Positions 48,946 to 60,121 of a DNA stretch of 64,000 nt are shown here, piece by piece. The DNA is from Onchocerca lupi. Lineage: Eukaryota > Nematoda > Chromadorea > Rhabditida > Onchocercidae. The stretch lies in NCBI GenBank assembly GCA_028564675.1, contig JAOVVO010000424.1:1-64000 (forward strand). Reading direction: 5' to 3'. The position numbers and the translations under genes were made by a program. How positions within the stretch are numbered: the stretch's first letter is position 1; every line of letters starts with the position of its first letter. The notes beneath the pieces were generated by a model, which did not search any database, had not been told where the DNA came from, and saw only the letters and a list, made by a program, of their open reading frames with translations.

Positions 48946-50540
48946 TGCTACTTTTTTTTCTTCTTTTGCTCTGTTTACAGATTATGGAATAAATTTGCTA
49001 CTGGCGATCAATTTACTCTGTTATCAAATCTAAAAACTCATTAATTAATATGTCTCTCCTTACTGGACAATAAAAATCATTTTTCCTTGCTTAAAACTTT
49101 TCTGAATTGCAACTGAGAATCCCAAAAAATACTTGTATTTATAAATCAAACGTACAATATTCATACATTACTGAAACAAAAAGCAGAAGAGAGAGAATTA
49201 GATAATCAAACATCATAGCAAAGAAACAGAATACTACTTTACACGACAATTATATATTATGGTGAAGTCTCCCTCCCTTTCAATATCCATCCCAACGCGT
49301 CGAACGAAATTGACACACAATCGACCAATCAAATAACAAAATCGAAAGAAACAACCTCACTTTTCCTAACTTTTACAGACTGACATGTGAAAAACAGAGA
49401 GATGTAAATTTTAAACAATGATTTTAAAAATAGACATTAAAATTTGCATACAAAGTTTCCGGAATTATATGTAAATTAACTAAAAAAAAAAAAAAAATAG
49501 AAAATTTGAATCCTACAAGTTTAGATGCACTAATTCTATATGGAATGTAAAGAATTACAATAGCATAAATAGTGCGAGTACTTCAAATCCCCCCAGAACT
49601 TGCATATAAATCTAATAATTTAAACTTCATAGTATATGTAATGAAATAGATTTCAGCCACGACTGTCGAATAAGGGAGCAAAGAAAAGAAGGATAGCAGA
49701 TAAGAAATCCTGAAAGAAGGATACGTACGAAAAAGGCAACGATAAGAAAGTTAAAAATTAACATTCTGGGAAGTTGAAGGCTGACATCAGACTTAGCAAA
49801 CTGCTAATTCGAAATTGAAGCGTTAAATGCAAATACAGAAAGTGAACAACAATCGTAAATGAGCTACATTCAATAGTTCGACCAAGAAGACACACATAGT
49901 TCATGTCGTCATTTCTCTACGTAAAACTAATGCATTGTCAAGATTGAACTTAATTTAAGGAGAGATAATTTATAGCACATAATACTCTTTGTTCAGGAAA
50001 AAATGAAAAACATGCATAAAATTCAACCATGATGATGATTCAATAAATAACCGTCACAGTTTGACACAAAGTAAGAGATGGGAATTGGATTTTATGAGTA
50101 TAATCTTGAAATAAGTAAATAAAAATTTCGAAATAAAAGTAAAAGTTGATAGAAGATGTTAACAAACCTTGCGTGAATGGACGTTTGTGGCAGCCAACTG
50201 ATCAATGTAGCAGTACCAAAATCCTTCGTTTATCTTTTTTTGTGACAACTTTTTGAAAGTTTTGTACTTTTTTTGGGGAAATTGCGGATTTCCTGGCTGA
50301 TAGAAGTTCGTGGTAATTTTTCAACTAAGTTTTGTGATTTTTTTTTTTTGAATTTTTCAAATAAAAAAGCGAGCAAAAGAGACAGACAGGGATGCGACCC
50401 CAGCAGGTATGTCACAACACACTGCAAACCTCGATGTCGCCTTGCGAATAGACAGACAGATTGCAGAGACGCACAGACTCGCAACCTTTATATCCCCACA
50501 CCACCTGCTCTCTAACCTATAACAATGCTTTCCTCCTCCA
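48946..50540 (-). promoter_or_regulatory. PABP 5' leader, leader intron and promoter region
   Basis: On the minus strand an acceptor (GAGTTTTTAG) near 49033 and a donor (CGCAAG|GTTTGT) near 50169 suggest a leader intron of about 1.1 kb. The proposed upstream leader exon includes an A-rich run (complement of 50339-50350), and an AAAAGAAGAAAAAAAAG stretch directly precedes the ATG. Vertebrate PABPC1 mRNAs carry an A-rich autoregulatory leader element; the same role here is inference. Open frames at 50230-50515 overlap on both strands and are not genes. Confidence 0.4.
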
Positions 50541-53500
50541 GGTTCTCGAAACGATCTCTTGACGCTTGCATCTAGCCATTTCGTGTTGTATTTTCTGGTA
50601 GAGAGAGGGAGGGGAAGGTGGAGAATGTTACGGAGATAAGGTAAAGCGAAGAGGATGAGGAAGTTGGAGGAATGCAGAGAGATTCTACTCTTCTTCCTAA
50701 TTATTTCTGGAAATTTATCAAATTTATCCTAAATCTCGGGTTCGGCATTGTGCCAACAATATTGGAAAGTCACTTGGTAAATTGCCAAATAGTGGTAGAT
50801 CAGACCAAGGCGGGAGAGGAAAGGGAAAGGGAGCAGGTTAAACCTAGAAAGAGAATGGAACGGAAAGAGGTGGTCAAAGATCAACAGTGGGAGAAATTAT
50901 GCTAATTGGAAATTGCTGGAAATGTCACCGTTGTATGTCACGCCATTTCTACAGATTCTATCTCTCTGCTAGACATCTTACGTTCTCACGTACTTGTTGA
51001 ATCGCATGACTTGGACGCGTTTGAAAGTCTCTTCTGTGCTATTTTATCTTCCACAAATCGCTTAATAGAAGGAACGAAAATAGTCACTAGTTCGGGCATT
51101 ACATATTTAAAAGTTCATCCTTTAATTTATAAATATTCGAAGTTCTAAACTTGGTGATTTGGACATATTTCATTTCATTCTCGTCAACCTCTGTTCACCC
51201 TAATGGCTTAATTTTGTGTTTATTTTCGACAGTTGACTGCTAGATCCTTTTCCGTAACAATAAGATAGGATAATATGAAACAATGAATAAAACAGGAAAG
51301 AAATAATGAAAAAATCGTCAACATCTGTGATCCACATATTGTATCACTATTGTGATTTAATAATTTGGAACTTATTGTACAGTTAGATTTCTGAAGTAGC
51401 ATTCAAAAGTCTGAGAGAAAACTTCTATGATTTCGTTATAACATCAAAATCTTCAGTTCCTATGCAATTATGATTACATTTGATTGACAAAAAACTGTTC
51501 AGAATTAGATTAGTTTCATGGAACTTCAGCACGAATCAATCTGAATGATTCCAGATTTCCGCTGAACAACGCCTGTATGTCATTTTCGCAGAATGTTCCA
51601 GTTTGGCTCACTCCAAGAAATGTTCCAGTCTGGCTCACTCTAATTGGATGAATTTAAATTTTTCCAATAAAATTTTCAAATCCCATGTATTCGTGGACAG
51701 TCAGTCTTTTAGAATATTTCATTTTGCCTACTTGACGTAGAAATTACTAATGGCCTCTTAAAATACAAAATTTTGTATATTGAATTGTGCATTGCTCTCG
51801 TCAAAATTTTATTTTCGCTCATACTACAAACCAATTTATTAGTATTTACAAATATGATAAGATTTTTTGTAAAATATGATAAGATTTTAGGAAATTCTTG
51901 TACTACTTTTTCATTGGATGGGATGATTATATATTAAAAATGCATTAAGATATATTTTTGTCAGCATTTTTAGTCATATTATGAACCAATCTGCAGTGTA
52001 TGTAAATTCATTATGTATGTATTTCCATTCCTTGTTAAAAATGTCCATGTTGAACTTATCTAAACATAACATTGAAATTGTCATATTTGATTAGGTTTTG
52101 ATGAAAAGAACGGAAGATTTGAAACAACTATGCTTAGATGATGGCCAACAAATAAAACTATAAAAATGAAACAATACATCGGTCTAAATGCTCCTTAAAG
52201 CATTTAATGTCCGTAAACTCAAATCTTTTTTAATTATCAATCAAATGACGTCAAATTCAAGGCTTATGGTGATTTGATCAATTGAACAAAAAACAGTTCA
52301 AGGCTGTTATTTGATCCATCATATTTCTTCTCTTTATTCTGCGTTGCTCTGATTAATGACTTTATCTTTTATTACATAATCATCTAATTAATTCCCACAT
52401 CGATATCAAAGATTAATTATCAGCAGCTATTTCCAACTTTTCTCTTAGTTAAATGATCTTATTGAGATGTTTCACCAGTACCACCGGCCTCTGCGTAATA
52501 ATTCGGACCGATTCTTATCGATAGCGGTTCGTTTTATTCTTATCAGTAATTACCCAGTCCATCCATATCAAACAATAATCACTGAGTAAGCTACCTCTTC
52601 AACTGCTTTTATGGTTTTTACCAATTTGCCTTCTCACTTTTTCCCTCATAAAATTTGGAAGATCGTAGATGAGTCAGAAATGATGGGATGACGGAAGAAT
52701 GATGACGACAATTACTACACGTCATCCTATTTCACACTTACAATTTCATCCACTTTCTCAACTATTTGTCTACTTCTACGCCAAGCAGTTTGGTTTACAG
52801 CCATGTATGTCTCTTGCCATTCTCACATAGACATGCGCTGTTTTTCGAACGTAAGATGCGGCCTCTCCATACGCTAAGGGCCGCAATTATTGGTCTTAGT
52901 ATCTCTCAACCTTCCCATTTTGATTCTCAGATATTCTGTTTTTAGTTTTATCTTATATGGATATGAGCTCATGTAGGTCCTTTTCCACATTTCTTCATTG
53001 AGCCTTCTTCTGATTTCAAAGTCATAAAGAACACTTTCGGACAATTAATAGTAATTCACATTGCGCGACCTTTATTCTAATCCTCAATCTTGCTTTCACT
53101 TCTCTCTTCCTTCTACTCATTTATTCTCTGCCATTATCTTATCTACCAGTATCCTTGAGTTTTCAAGGTATTTTCGAACTGGATTTTTCCAGAACTCAGT
53201 TGCTGAAATGGATATATAATAGATGGCTGACTGATCAAAACATTCAAAAAAAAAAAAAAAAAAAAAGAAAAGGATAAGACCAGAAAGGACTATGCAAAAT
53301 TTATGGCAATATATCCCTAAATTTATGGAAGTTTTCTTTTTAAATATGGCACTTATTTGTTTATTTGTTGACAAAATTAAACATTATTTATTTGATGAAT
53401 AGTAAATTCAGGTATTGATAATACCTTCATATTTATTAATCCGGTATAAATGTTCATCTGTTGTTAACCTTATGCATATATTTTCGATTCTTATTTTGAA

Positions 53501-53630
53501 CTTTGCGCACGCATAAGCTTTTTACTTGTCCTCTATATGATACTCGTTTTGTTCAATATATACACGAAATTTTAGTTGATCGTTATTATGTTGCAGAATC
53601 TTTCATTATTGATATTGATATTGATCGCAT
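50541..53630. other. Intergenic region PABP / Bfr1-like
   Basis: About 3 kb. The segment 50550-50910 is purine-rich and open in one frame, which reflects composition. A 26-bp-class direct repeat (AATGTTCCAGTNTGGCTCACTC) lies at about 51592-51641, and an ATATGATAAGATTTT repeat at 51853-51890. No recognisable gene. Confidence 0.45.
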
Positions 53631-56600
53631 ATGGAGGTGAAAGGCACCACATTTCCCATAACAAATACAACTGTTATTGCAACAACCAGCTTGAGACCGG
53701 CAGTACCAGACAGACAAGCTTTTCAACAAACATTGCGTGAATATAATCAGAATATTAACGAAACCGTTGGCGAGGTTATTTTTATTCTTTTTGTCTGGTT
53801 TTCTTGATTTTAGTTGCTTATTCCAGTCGTTATAGTCTTTGAGTTGACCGCTTGGTTCTTTTAGATCTTTCTGCATTAATTATTGAATCCAGCGAATATA
53901 TTTTTTAAAAGCTTTTGAATCTTTCGTAGTACATCCTATACCACTGCGTCAGCAATATTATCTATTCATCCACTCAGTACTGTGTTTTTATAAGGTTCTG
54001 ATCTTCTGTGCTATCATTGACATGTCATTGTAGCGGAGTGTGAGGTTTTCTCGTTCCACTTCTTTATTTATATAGATAGAAATGGAAGGAGATTGTATAC
54101 TTATAGAAATTATGTTTAGTGATACTTCACGATGATTTCCTTGGATTGAATTACTTATTCCAGTCATTAGAGTCTATAGGTTAAGGTTATAATGAGAAGC
54201 ATTGATAAGGTTATAATGAGAAGCAAACTATGGACGATTGATAATAGATCATATTAAGTTTACTTTCCAACGACTATAAATTGATTATGAGCGCTTAATT
54301 TCGGAGCTAGCGAACATTCAAAAGCCTATTTTAAAAAGGTCTTGGAATAATTTCTTGACTGTGTAATCTTTGAAAAATTTATCTTTTTTTTTTGTTTATA
54401 GATTAATAAGATTATCGGAAAGGACAATTCTGTTGGGACTTTGAACATGTTGAAACAAAGCAAGCAGGAACCTCGGAAAAAAAGAGAACAGTTGAAACTT
54501 GAAGCAGATCAAATGAAAATTGAAATTAATGAAATCAAAAAACTACTTGCAGAAAAGGTTAGCGATTGCTTTGTCTGTGAAACTCGTCCTTTTCTATTTC
54601 TTGGATTTTGAAAGCTTTGATAATTTGTGGAATAAAGTATCGACATGACGCAATTCTTGTCCAGCATATCTTCAAAAATATTGGATAACTTATAAATGAT
54701 AAAGTGACAGTTTAAAATTTACAAGGAAAAATCGCACTTTAAATTTTTGATTAACTCGACATTTCAGAAGTAAAATTTTTCTTGGTCATAATGATACATT
54801 ATTATTGTTTTTATGGTAGAGAATGTGTTATTTTGAAAAATGAGTCATTTGCTCCACCCAACTTCAGAACGGGCATTATTTTTTTTTTTTTTTTTTTTTA
54901 TTCTTCATTCTGCATTTTTAACTTTTTTTTTTCTACTGAAAAAATAAATACCGTACACATATTTATTTGAGCAGTTTTAGTCCATAAAATAATGATATTT
55001 GGTTGTATAAAATTAATCACAAAATGTCAAAATTGCAGGATGCACTGTTATCCGACATGGAAAATGATCTGGTCTACAGAGATGAAAGCAGGTTAATAAC
55101 ACGTTTGAAGGAATTAGAAGTTGCTTACTCTCAAACGAAGTTTACTTCTAGTCGTACTGAAAAAGCGTTAATCAAGGAAATCGACAAATTGAAACGAAAT
55201 CGGACCAAATTAACGCAAGTTTATTCATCATTTTATTGACTTAATTTTGGTTTAATGAAAATTAAAGATAGTCAGTTAGGGAAAATATTTTTTCTCAGTT
55301 TTACATCAGAACTTTGAAATCTGCTCAAACGCCATTGGCATAAGCTGAAAGCTTATGTAAAATCAAATTATTTCCCCAAATATTTCTTATTCTGGTTATG
55401 ATTAACACGACAATTCGGGAAGTTTGGAAGGGGAAGAAGAAAGGGATTTTGTTATGAGATGGAAATTTGTGATGCAACAAATAAATACATCTTAGTGATA
55501 TCAGTCTTTACTCCCATAAGTATTAAATAAGCAGCAGTAAGTCATCGCAGAGGTGTAAAGTGAATGCTCTGCTACCATCATTGCATTAGAAAAATTCACA
55601 ACATATAATAAGTTTCGTGGCAATAGATACATTCTTTATGCAATAGATATCTTTAGGCAATAGATACATTCTTTCATTCTTCTTCTTCAAATCGTAAGCA
55701 AAAAATGATTTTGAAATCATCATATTAAAACTTGAGAATAACTGATTGGTCCAAATAACTTATGGATCGACATATAATTAGTTGATCTTATCAATTCTGG
55801 TTTATTCTTATTAACTTTTGATTTCATTTAAGATGTATATAAAATTTTTTTTATTCGAATTCACTGTTATTAGTTAGATCACAAAACTTGCTCTTCAGGA
55901 AATATAATATTGTTATGGAAGAGAAACGTATTATACAGCTTCAGTTGCGTGGAATCAATGAAAGGCGTAGTGTATGTTACTACACATTCCATCTCTTTAT
56001 CGGAACTTTCATTCTTTCTTAATACTGTGAAGTTTAGTAAGCTTCTCAGCCTTTCAGGCGACTTTGTTCTTTCGACGAAAAAGAAGTGGAATCGGTGAAT
56101 AGTTACAACAGGAAGAGGAAGGTGTACATAGATTAGTTTATTGCTTAATGTTGTGGATTTTCAGCAAATTTTAGACAAATACTCTTTTTAACAAAGTTTA
56201 GGACTAGCATAGAAGAAAACTTCCCTCTTATTGTAATTTTTTTTTCCACAATTTTAGATCCTAATTTCTTTCCTAATTTTGTTATTTTTATTCAGTTTTT
56301 TTATATTTTCGTAAAACTTTTATGTAGTAAGAAAACGAAATCTTATATTGCACCATTTCGTTTTTTTAAGGATTTATATTCAAAATTATCAATATTTTTA
56401 TAAATTAATAATAAGAAGGAAGTATTTTAGAATGTGCTCAAATCAATTCGTGAAATAACGAATCAACTTGATAATATTGATCGATATATTAGACAACAGA
56501 AGCGGGATTTATTACAACTTAAAGATAATTTACGTAATTTACACACTAAAAAAAAGGAACTGGTGGATAGTTACAACAAAAAGCGGACGGAATACATCGA

Positions 56601-58339
56601 CTGGTCGAACAGAAATAAAAAAGATGCACAGTGTTCTTCTATAATTTGTTCGGCGACTCAGCGCTATCAGTCTTGTGAGTTTTTTTTACCATCATTTAAA
56701 ATTATTTTTGTTTCATCTCTGCAAATAATGTATAAACTTTACATTGATTTGTCATATCCTTATTCAGCTTGCAATCATACATTTAAATAGTTTGATTTTT
56801 TCATGGATTAAAATTAACCTAACCTTGACATGTGTGAATTTTTAATTCTTTGGAAAAAATACTTCATTAAAATTTTTGTAGATTTTGTACTATCCTGAGC
56901 CAACAGTTTTATATCTCTCCCAATTCAGGCTCAGATTTTGTTGACGAAGAAACACTGGAACCATTTTATGAACAGAAGATGGCATGTAAAAGATTGATCG
57001 AATATTTAACTTCTCTGCAGTCACAGATGTCCGTAGAATGTTTTCCGTCAGCTTATGATGCAGTAAATAAAACATGCAGGCAGATGCCGATTGACGGGAG
57101 TGAAGGTTGGTGTTAATTAGATATAGTCATATTTTTCATTTTATTATTTCCACCCTAATACACATACTTCGATATTTCACTCTTCTTATTTTCTTTCCAG
57201 CCTATTGCATATCTGCAGGCTTATTCCTGAAAAAGACTAAAAATGTTTTTCAACTCTTCAAAATAACGTCGTACTTCTGATTTTGTTTGAAAATATTTTT
57301 TCAGATTCAGCTGAAGAATACCGGCATTCCTTCTCTACATCAAAGATGCGAGCATCACTACCGATTCATTCCACAGTTGAGCAGGAGCTGGGAAAAGAAA
57401 CATGTTTTATTAATTTTTTGAAAAAAAGATATTGCAAGAAATCATCAAAGAAGCCATGTCAGGTATTTTCTAGGTTTTTATTAAATATGGTGAATTCCAG
57501 ATATATTATTCCTTTATAACTGTAATTTAATTCAATTTAAGATAAATAAGGACTGTTATCAAGAAATATGGTTAGTGAATATTATTGTAAATAATTAATT
57601 AGTGTCCTCAGAATTAATACACACTGTTAACTCGAAACACTTTTTTTTTTATTTGAAGTTATTTTGGGTATCTTTTTTCTCAATTTAATTTTATTCCATT
57701 TCCTTTTGCAGAAAATATCTCACCCGGTACAAATGATATGTTTCTTTAAAGAAACTGAAATACCGATACCTCACACTTACCGCGAGATTGAACACACGCT
57801 GAATTCAGTGCATACATTATTGAAGCAATATCAAGAACAGACGAAGTGAGGGGATTCCAACTTACTCTGCATATTTTTACGTTTGATTAATATTATTTCT
57901 CTGCTTATACGAGTTTCTGTCATCCTTGGAAAGTTTTGGATGCATTTCTTTATTTATGATCATCCGTATCATACTGCAGTATTAAGATTCTGTGATCCAT
58001 GAATTTTAGATGCCCGCAACAATATCAGAAAAGAAAACTTCAGTCTTAAAATAACTACAATCTATTATTTTATTCATTATTATTGCTGAAAAAGCAACTT
58101 TTTGCGCGAACCTGCGATGAGAGGTTTCGTAATCATAACTTATAACAAATTTATCATCTTATATATCATACCTATATTTTATAAAATTTATTTTCAGCGT
58201 TATTGTTTGGGAAGAAAGTGATTATCAACAATTACCATCATTCAGTGAAAGTGAACATACGGCGGATTCAGTTTGGAATGGCTCAACAGATAGTGGGAGC
58301 ATCTTTAATTTTCATTCTTCTCCTTTTCCAACTTCATAA
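53631..58339 (+). CDS. Bfr1-like coiled-coil mRNP/nuclear segregation protein
   Basis: Nine exons in phase give 467 aa, close to yeast Bfr1 (470): 53631-53774, 54402-54557, 55039-55214, 55899-55971, 56431-56674, 56929-57105, 57305-57462, 57712-57845, 58198-58339. Yeast Bfr1 associates with polysomal mRNPs and the ER. Visible: a short N-terminus, a long Lys/Glu/Leu-rich coiled coil with the family-type block RLITRLKELEVAYSQTKFTS followed by EKALIKEIDKLKRNR, a second coil (IREITNQLDNIDRYIRQQKR), then FVDEETLEPFYEQKMACKRL, which fits the family's C-terminal core, and a Ser-rich acidic tail. The start ATG is 35 nt after a TTGCAG acceptor. Intron 3 is GC-AG (donor AC|GCAAGT); using GT four bases on would break the frame. 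AATAAA at 58564-58569 is a likely poly(A) signal. Family assignment rests on coil pattern plus length, so another coiled-coil family is not excluded. Confidence 0.68.
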
Positions 58340-58563
58340 CGCTGGTGCAAAAATACCTGAGTTTTTTGCAACAAAGATTTATGGTAAAACTGGAATTTTT
58401 AGTTTCATTCTAGTGTCTGATGAAGGCTTTCCAAGTAAAAATTCTACTCGCTAGAACATTATTATTATTAATTTATAAGATTCTTGCGTTTTTTCCTCTA
58501 TTTTTCATTTTTGGATAGGACGGTCTAATGACCCATTTGTTAAATATAATAAATTGAAAAAAA

Positions 58564-58569
58564 AATAAA
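58564..58569 (+). promoter_or_regulatory. Poly(A) signal AATAAA
   Basis: Canonical hexamer about 225 nt downstream of the Bfr1-like stop codon, followed by AT/T-rich sequence. Confidence 0.5.
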
Positions 58570-60118
58570 GGAATTTTTATCAAGAATTAATTTTAAATCA
58601 ATGGATTTTTTTTTTCTATCATGTATGCAAATTCTTGACTTCTCTGATAACAATGAGGAAGTTCAATGCCGTAAAACGTTTAAAACATAACAAAACATAA
58701 ATATTAATATTATTCATGTTTGAAATATTTCTTATAAATTTTTTTTTTTTTTTTAAATAACTACGGTTTCATCTCATACGGCACTTTCCCGAGGATTAAA
58801 AAGTTTTTTTATTGGTTGAAGTTTTTAATCCTCAATGGTTGTTTTACTATTTCTTTTCTTTTACTAATTGTAAAATCTTTCACTATTTAGGATGATTTTA
58901 TGGATAAAGGATGATTTAGATGATTTTGTAAATAAAAACAGTAACTGTTTTCGTTGATATGCTAGAAGAAGGCATGAGAAAAAACATGAGAATGTATTTT
59001 TTTCAAAAAAATTTGCAATTAGCCATGATGAGCGTTTGTTGAATGTTTTATGCATTATTTGATCGTGCCATTAAAAATTTCGTGAGGCTGATCACTTCCT
59101 TAAATATTGCGCTATTATATTCCTCAATTTCCTTATTTTTTATATTGTATACTTAATTAATTTATTAATTATGTCTTATAGATCCTAAAAATAGATGGTG
59201 AAAAAACCATAGATTGCTGTTGGAATGGTTTCAAAAGTTCAATTTTAATTTTGAAAATATTAAAATCCGTAACTTTTGCTTTCCGAATGACTTTTTACAT
59301 GTATTTATAGTTGAAGTAAAAGTGATTTGAACATTTTTATGATTCAGTAGCAGAGCACTGTATATGTTTGGGTATAATTTCGAAAATATATTTATATTGC
59401 CGATTCTCAGTTATATTGGAAGATATGTGATTTCCTTTTAAAAAAATTTTAATTTAACAATTTCTTTTGCAGAAATATTGGCCAGGGTTTAAGTTGTTGT
59501 GCAAAACTAATTCAATAACTGCTTGACAGATCTGAATGAGCTAGATAGGATAAAGAAGTGCAAATTAAGTCTGGAAGAGACTAGATAGCTGATACGTCGT
59601 CGGCAGTCTAAAAGGGATGTTCGTTCTTATTTTCAAATAATTCCAATTATTTGAAATATGACAGATTTATACAAACGCTGCTTCGAATTGGTCATCGTTT
59701 ACAACTTCAGAGTTCAAAAAAGTAGGTTAAACGAAATGGTTTATGAGGAACTTCATGTTTTATTCACATGAAAAAACATTACTTGAATGAACCTCATAAT
59801 CTTATCTTTTATCTCTTCAAAATTTTGAAATCTGAATCAGATTTGATCCTTAGACAATCTACTTTGAAAGTATAGCAAATTTATGACAGAGAAATACGAT
59901 ATCAAACAATTCCATAGGTACTAGATCCCTGAAAGTTAGCAGCCTTAATTGACCGAAATACGGAAGATAGTGAAGAAGGATTCTGTCTAACTTTCTGCTC
60001 TTCTTTTTTCAAAATAATGGTTTCGTGTGAATTTTTAAGTATAGTATTTAACCAACTAACGAAAATAATCTAATTAATGAAGTAACTTCAAGTATAAGGT
60101 TTCGCATTTTTTAAACTT
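58570..60118. other. Convergent 3' flanks of the Bfr1-like and cyclase genes
   Basis: AT-rich, with a small inverted repeat (GAGGATTAAAAA ... TTTTTAATCCTC) near 58792-58831. The cyclase may have one more 3' exon here, since a strong donor (GTAAGT) lies at about 60113-60118 and a CTTTTAG acceptor near 59613. No independent gene was seen. Confidence 0.4.
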
Positions 60119-60121
60119 ACC

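Noticed and set aside
50230..50515. Overlapping 80-84 codon frames on both strands
   Set aside because: They lie in the probable PABP leader; open on both strands with low complexity and no homology.
50672..51148. Two adjacent plus-strand frames (77 and 80 codons)
   Set aside because: Purine-rich composition, no splice context and no recognisable motif.
58203..58454. 83-codon frame with hydrophobic stretch in the last Bfr1-like exon
   Set aside because: It is a shadow frame; the phase carried from the previous exon reads VIVWEESDYQQLPSF to a stop at 58339.
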